Positions 57,687 to 64,000 of a stretch of DNA of 64,000 bases are shown here, one piece after another. A program made the position numbers and the translations under genes. Position 1 is the first letter of the stretch; every line of letters begins with the position of its first letter. The notes under the pieces are model-generated. The model was not told the DNA's origin. It did no database searches and was given only the letters and a program-made list of their open reading frames with translations. The stretch lies in assembly GCA_012295275.1 (NCBI GenBank), contig CM022669.1:9807489-9871488 (forward strand), given 5' to 3'. This DNA comes from Chrysomallon squamiferum (taxonomy: Eukaryota > Mollusca > Gastropoda > Neomphalida > Peltospiridae).

Positions 57687-59101
57687 CTTCAGTTATCTGA
57701 GATTTTCTACATATAAAAAATAAAATGTTAAATAATGAATACAATTTTAAAAAATGAAATAAAATGTGAAAATTCCTTGAGTGGAGTCATAATCTGTTTA
57801 TTAATTCTTCATGTTAAGGGATCAAACTGATAAAGGCAATTTCCACGACTGACAGCTAAGGCGCTAACATTCAAGGACCCACCCAAGTCTGGAGGTCTGT
57901 TTTACCTCCAGGGGCAAGCAAAACAAACAAACAAACAAACAAAAATCATACATAGCATGTTGGGACATAACACAAGTGTCTTTTATTTATCTATTTATTA
58001 TTATTCATGAGATTTATAGATTAGACTCTTTTTGCCGATAAACCTGTTTGATGTCTGATGTCTTTGAAGTCAGTTATGTCTTTCATTGCAACGATGTCGG
58101 TAGACTTCAAAAGGTAACCTTAGACATAAACGAATTCATTCAGTGGATATCGTTTCTATCGGAACACAGATATCTAATTTATATTTTTCGGTATCTTTCC
58201 TTTCAAGATAATTTTATAATAATAATAAAAATTAATTAATAAAGGTAAAACTTAAATAACTGCTGTAGTGAATACTGAATTTTCAAAATAGCATCGTTGA
58301 CCAAATAAAATGAATAAAAAGAATGATACGTGTAATGTAAAACTCATAGAAAGAAAATATTGCTTTTGAACTCTGATAGAGTTCTGATTTGTGCCATCCC
58401 CACTAAAAAAAAAATAAAAAAAACAGAAAAAAAAAATAAAAGGAAAAAAGGTCTGCTCAGAAGCGATGTTTAAAAAAAAAATAAAAAAATATATATGCAT
58501 GGATTGATGTTGAATGTTTGAATTATCAAAATTATGTTCCAAATCGTTTGAACTCGCACGTTATGACATTTTCTACTTTTTCTTTGAATATTAGACCGTC
58601 GTCCAGTTTCAATAGAAAGTTTAGCATTCCAGGTTCTAAATTTACATAAGATATTAGCACTTTCTTTTGAGACAGCAAAGAAAAATAGTTTTCTAACTTA
58701 AATTCATTTTTATTTTTTATCTAATTAATACCCTTTGAAGACGTTTCAGTTTTATTTTCCATATTTGTTGATATTGATCGTGTAATATTTTGGATACCAT
58801 TTCACGTTATCATTTAACATTATCAAAGTTGAGATATGTTCATATATATCTTAAATCACAAAGTGTTTGAATACTAAAACAAATCTGTTAATGTTTATCC
58901 GTTAATCAATGATTCAATTAACAGTAAGTTTGGTAAAGCATTCCTTATCTAATCTTTTGTCTAGTAATGAAGACGGGTGGTCAGTTGCCTTCAAGCTAAT
59001 TACAAAGCTAAAAATAAACGTATGACAGTTAAACGAACAAAGCGCTAGGTAACGCGTTCCCTGGCTAACCCATGTTGTTGACGACTGACTGGTCAGAAAG
59101 G

Positions 59102-59173
59102 TATAAAAACCCAGTCACATCTGTCTGTTAAACATTGCACTCTCACAACGATTGATTTCATCCACGTGAGCAG
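59102..59173 (+). promoter_or_regulatory. Alpha-tubulin 2 promoter: TATA box and shared 5' UTR element
   Basis: TATAAAAA at 59102-59109 lies 120 bp before the ATG; ACGTGAGCAG at 59164-59173 matches gene 1. The sequence above the TATA box is otherwise largely different from gene 1. Confidence 0.7.
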
Positions 59174-59221
59174 CAGATATTTTGGAATTTAATAACACAC
59201 AGTTTTTATTCTACTATAAAC

Positions 59222-61653
<2,432 letters not shown>

Positions 61654-62358
61654 ACGGAATTGAACTAATATATTAATTTATATCCGAGTATTTGTTATTT
61701 CTGTGTTTCATTTATGAAATAAAAGTTTTTGAATAATATTCTGTTATTTTATATTTTCATGCAAAAGAAATCAAATATAATGCATATGTTTGCATGCCAG
61801 TGTTGCCTAATTTCATTTGTCTGTTTGTGTCTTCTATTTATTACATTTATATGGCTAAGATAAACTAACAATTTAACGGTTCCGAAGTAAAGGATGAAAA
61901 TGACAGTAAGAAAGATTTAAGAATTGAAACTACGGACTTCTGTTTAGTATATATCTATTTCATTGCAATTGTATTAAATACACCTTAAGTACAAATTAAT
62001 TTGTTTTAATACATAAAATGGATAATCCTATCAGCCGCTGAAAACAGATAAAAGAACACGCACATGCGCACTGGCATGCACACACATATAGTATGAGGAG
62101 ATATAGAGTGAAAAAAAATGTCGTTGATAGAAAGATAATGAAAGAAAGAAAAATAAAGGAAAAAACAAGAGATAAAGACTGAAATAGAGAACTTTTAGAG
62201 AAATAGAAAGAATGAAATAGAGAAGGTTTGACTGTGAGAAAGAATAGGATTTAGTAATAACAACACATGATTTATGAATCTGTAAACGATGACAGATAAT
62301 GAACAAAAATAAATTATTTAATTATAAATTTCTGACTAATGAATTGAAGATAAATTAT

Positions 62359-62360
<2 letters not shown>

Positions 62361-62445
<85 letters not shown>
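62361..62445. repeat. (GA)n microsatellite
   Basis: About 85 bp of GA dinucleotides where copy 1 has only about 10 bp (near 56671). Confidence 0.97.
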
Positions 62446-62447
<2 letters not shown>

Positions 62448-63527
62448 ACAAGTATAATTTCATAATCGAACAATTCTGTTCAATACAACATCTGTATTCA
62501 CAGTCAGGCAAATTAACAAGTAAATGACTGACAACAATCTGATACACAACCAACTGTTAATCTGTTTGTTGTCATACAAAATTACGTATATCAACTAACA
62601 TTGTTATTCTGTTGTACATGTTACGGAAGTTTAATTTCATATGCCTTACAACGTGTTAACACCATCTGCCATAAATCTGGGTATCACAGATTTTATTTCA
62701 CATCATCATATTATTAAACTGGGCAGTTCATATTCACCTTGTTCGTAGATAGAAACAAGGCAGGCTGAAGACATGGGCGCCACGCATGCGCACTTACTCA
62801 TTGCCAAGTCATGAATATTGTAATTAACAAGCGCATTGTTTTAAAGACGTACGAAAAGTTCATCATTGGTTTTTCTTGTTCTTCGAAAGAAGACCCATCG
62901 AATAAAGTTATTTTAGCGGTAGGCATCAAAACAATTCAAGGATCTAAGGTCAAGTGACATATTTCTGCACGCTTGGATGTACCCAGTAACAAAGATAGGT
63001 TTTGAGACAACCCCACAAATAATAATTTTGGCCACGCGTTTGCAGTTGTATTTTGCGTACAGCAATAAGCATCAGTAGCGCGCTAGAAGATATGCACTGC
63101 CAATCAATCCTATGTACAGAAAATATAAGCAGAATTGTTTAGCGTGTGGTGTGTAGGTTTATCGCCTCGGCCAGATCACTTTACGTACGTCCGATTGGCT
63201 ACTCCTTCGTCACGTGGACCTACATTTTCTCTTTATAGAAGAATGATTTGCAAATGAATGGATTTTTTTTTTTTTTCAAGAAACTTGGAGTTTTGAGACA
63301 CATGTGTTGTGAGTTTTATAAATCTCAAGATACGTGTTGTTCAACAAAAGAAACTGGTTAAAGTAACCGAAATGTATACTTGGAGTTTTGCCGACACAGT
63401 CTAAAAGAGATAATCCAATCCTTTCCTAACCTCAGTTGGAACAAATTTTACTCAAGCAAACACGTGTTTGTGGGACATTGTAAACAACTGACTACATTAT
63501 GCTAAGTAGATATTCAAGAAAGCAAGT

Positions 63528-63537
63528 GCGCATGCGC
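63528..63537. promoter_or_regulatory. NRF1-type palindrome (copy 2)
   Basis: GCGCATGCGC, same position in the duplicated flank as 57612-57621. Confidence 0.45.
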
Positions 63538-63589
63538 GAATGGCAAAATTGTCGAAGGAAGAATATCTTGCACCCCGGTGTGCCACATG

Positions 63590-63602
63590 CTAGAGGGCGC
63601 TA
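63590..63602 (+). promoter_or_regulatory. CTCF-like motif (copy 2)
   Basis: CTAGAGGGCGCTA, counterpart of 57674-57686. Confidence 0.45.
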
Positions 63603-64000
63603 CTTCAGTTATCTGAGATTTTCTACATATAAAAAATAAAATGTTAAATAATGAATACAATTTTAAAAAATGAAATAAAATGTGAAAATTCCTTGAGTGG
63701 AGTCATAATCTGTTTATTAATTCTTCATGTTAAGGGATCAAACTGATAAAGGCAATTTCCACGACTGACAGCTAAGGCGCTAACATTCAAGGACCCACCC
63801 TAGACTGGAGGTCTGTTTTACCTCCAGGGGCAAGCAAAACAAACAAACAAACAAACAAAAATCATACATAGCATGTTGGGACATAACACAAGTGTCTTTT
63901 ATTTATCTATTTATTATTATTCATGAGATTTATAGATTAGACTCTTTTTGCCGATAAACCTGTTTGATGTCTGATGTCTTTGAAGTCAGTTATGTCTTTC

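Larger units (their letters stand above)
55966..59221. repeat. 3' flank of alpha-tubulin 1 (duplicated unit copy 1) and spacer to copy 2
   Basis: From the stop codon to at least 58084 this flank matches 61654-64000 almost base for base apart from one large indel. 58085-59221 is the spacer that leads into gene 2. It has no supported gene; motifs inside it are listed separately. Confidence 0.9.
61654..64000. repeat. 3' flank of alpha-tubulin 2 (duplicated unit copy 2), runs off the window
   Basis: Near-identical to 55966-58084. It carries an extra stretch of roughly 220 bp (about 62370-62588: a long GA array plus unique sequence) that copy 1 lacks. The last bases still match copy 1. Confidence 0.92.

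Overview
The window is nuclear DNA from an animal. The genes are spliced with GT-AG introns (one GC-AG), the intergenic DNA is AT-rich and loaded with (CT)n, (AAT)n, (AT)n and poly-A/T tracts, and all recognisable proteins are metazoan housekeeping or trafficking proteins. Two decayed transposon relics and the (TC)n/(ATT)n load fit a mollusc or another lophotrochozoan. That placement is inference; nothing in the sequence fixes the species.

Layout. 0.7-1.6 kb: a class A GPCR on the minus strand, broken by two frameshifts. 1.6-10.1 kb: gene-poor, with a non-LTR retrotransposon relic (3.75-4.53 kb) and many microsatellites. 10.1-24.9 kb: a complete 24-exon gene on the minus strand for the beta subunit of the AP-3 adaptor complex (about 1068 aa). 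24.9-25.8 kb: a divergent promoter region with an NRF1-type palindrome. 25.8-37.3 kb: a complete SCAMP gene on the plus strand with a pair of apparently mutually exclusive exons encoding the fourth membrane segment. 42.4-43.4 kb: a two-exon dithiol glutaredoxin (minus). 44.1-44.5 kb: a MULE-type transposase relic. 46.1-49.2 kb: ribosomal protein eS17 (RPS17, plus). 50.5-51.0 kb: intronless LSm10 (minus). 53.0-61.7 kb: two tandem alpha-tubulin genes (plus), each followed by the same flank of more than 2 kb, which runs off the end of the window.

The genes do not form a pathway. Two relations stand out. AP3B and SCAMP, both membrane-trafficking genes, are head to head across about 0.9 kb and may share a promoter. 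The alpha-tubulin genes form a tandem array whose unit carries, downstream of each gene, a promoter-like block, an NRF1-type palindrome and a CTCF-like motif. In the array the exons and 3' flank are nearly identical while the introns have diverged, which suggests gene conversion. The end of the window lies inside the repeated flank, so a third copy may follow.

Exon boundaries were assigned by hand from splice sites, reading phase and family knowledge; no alignment or database search was run.
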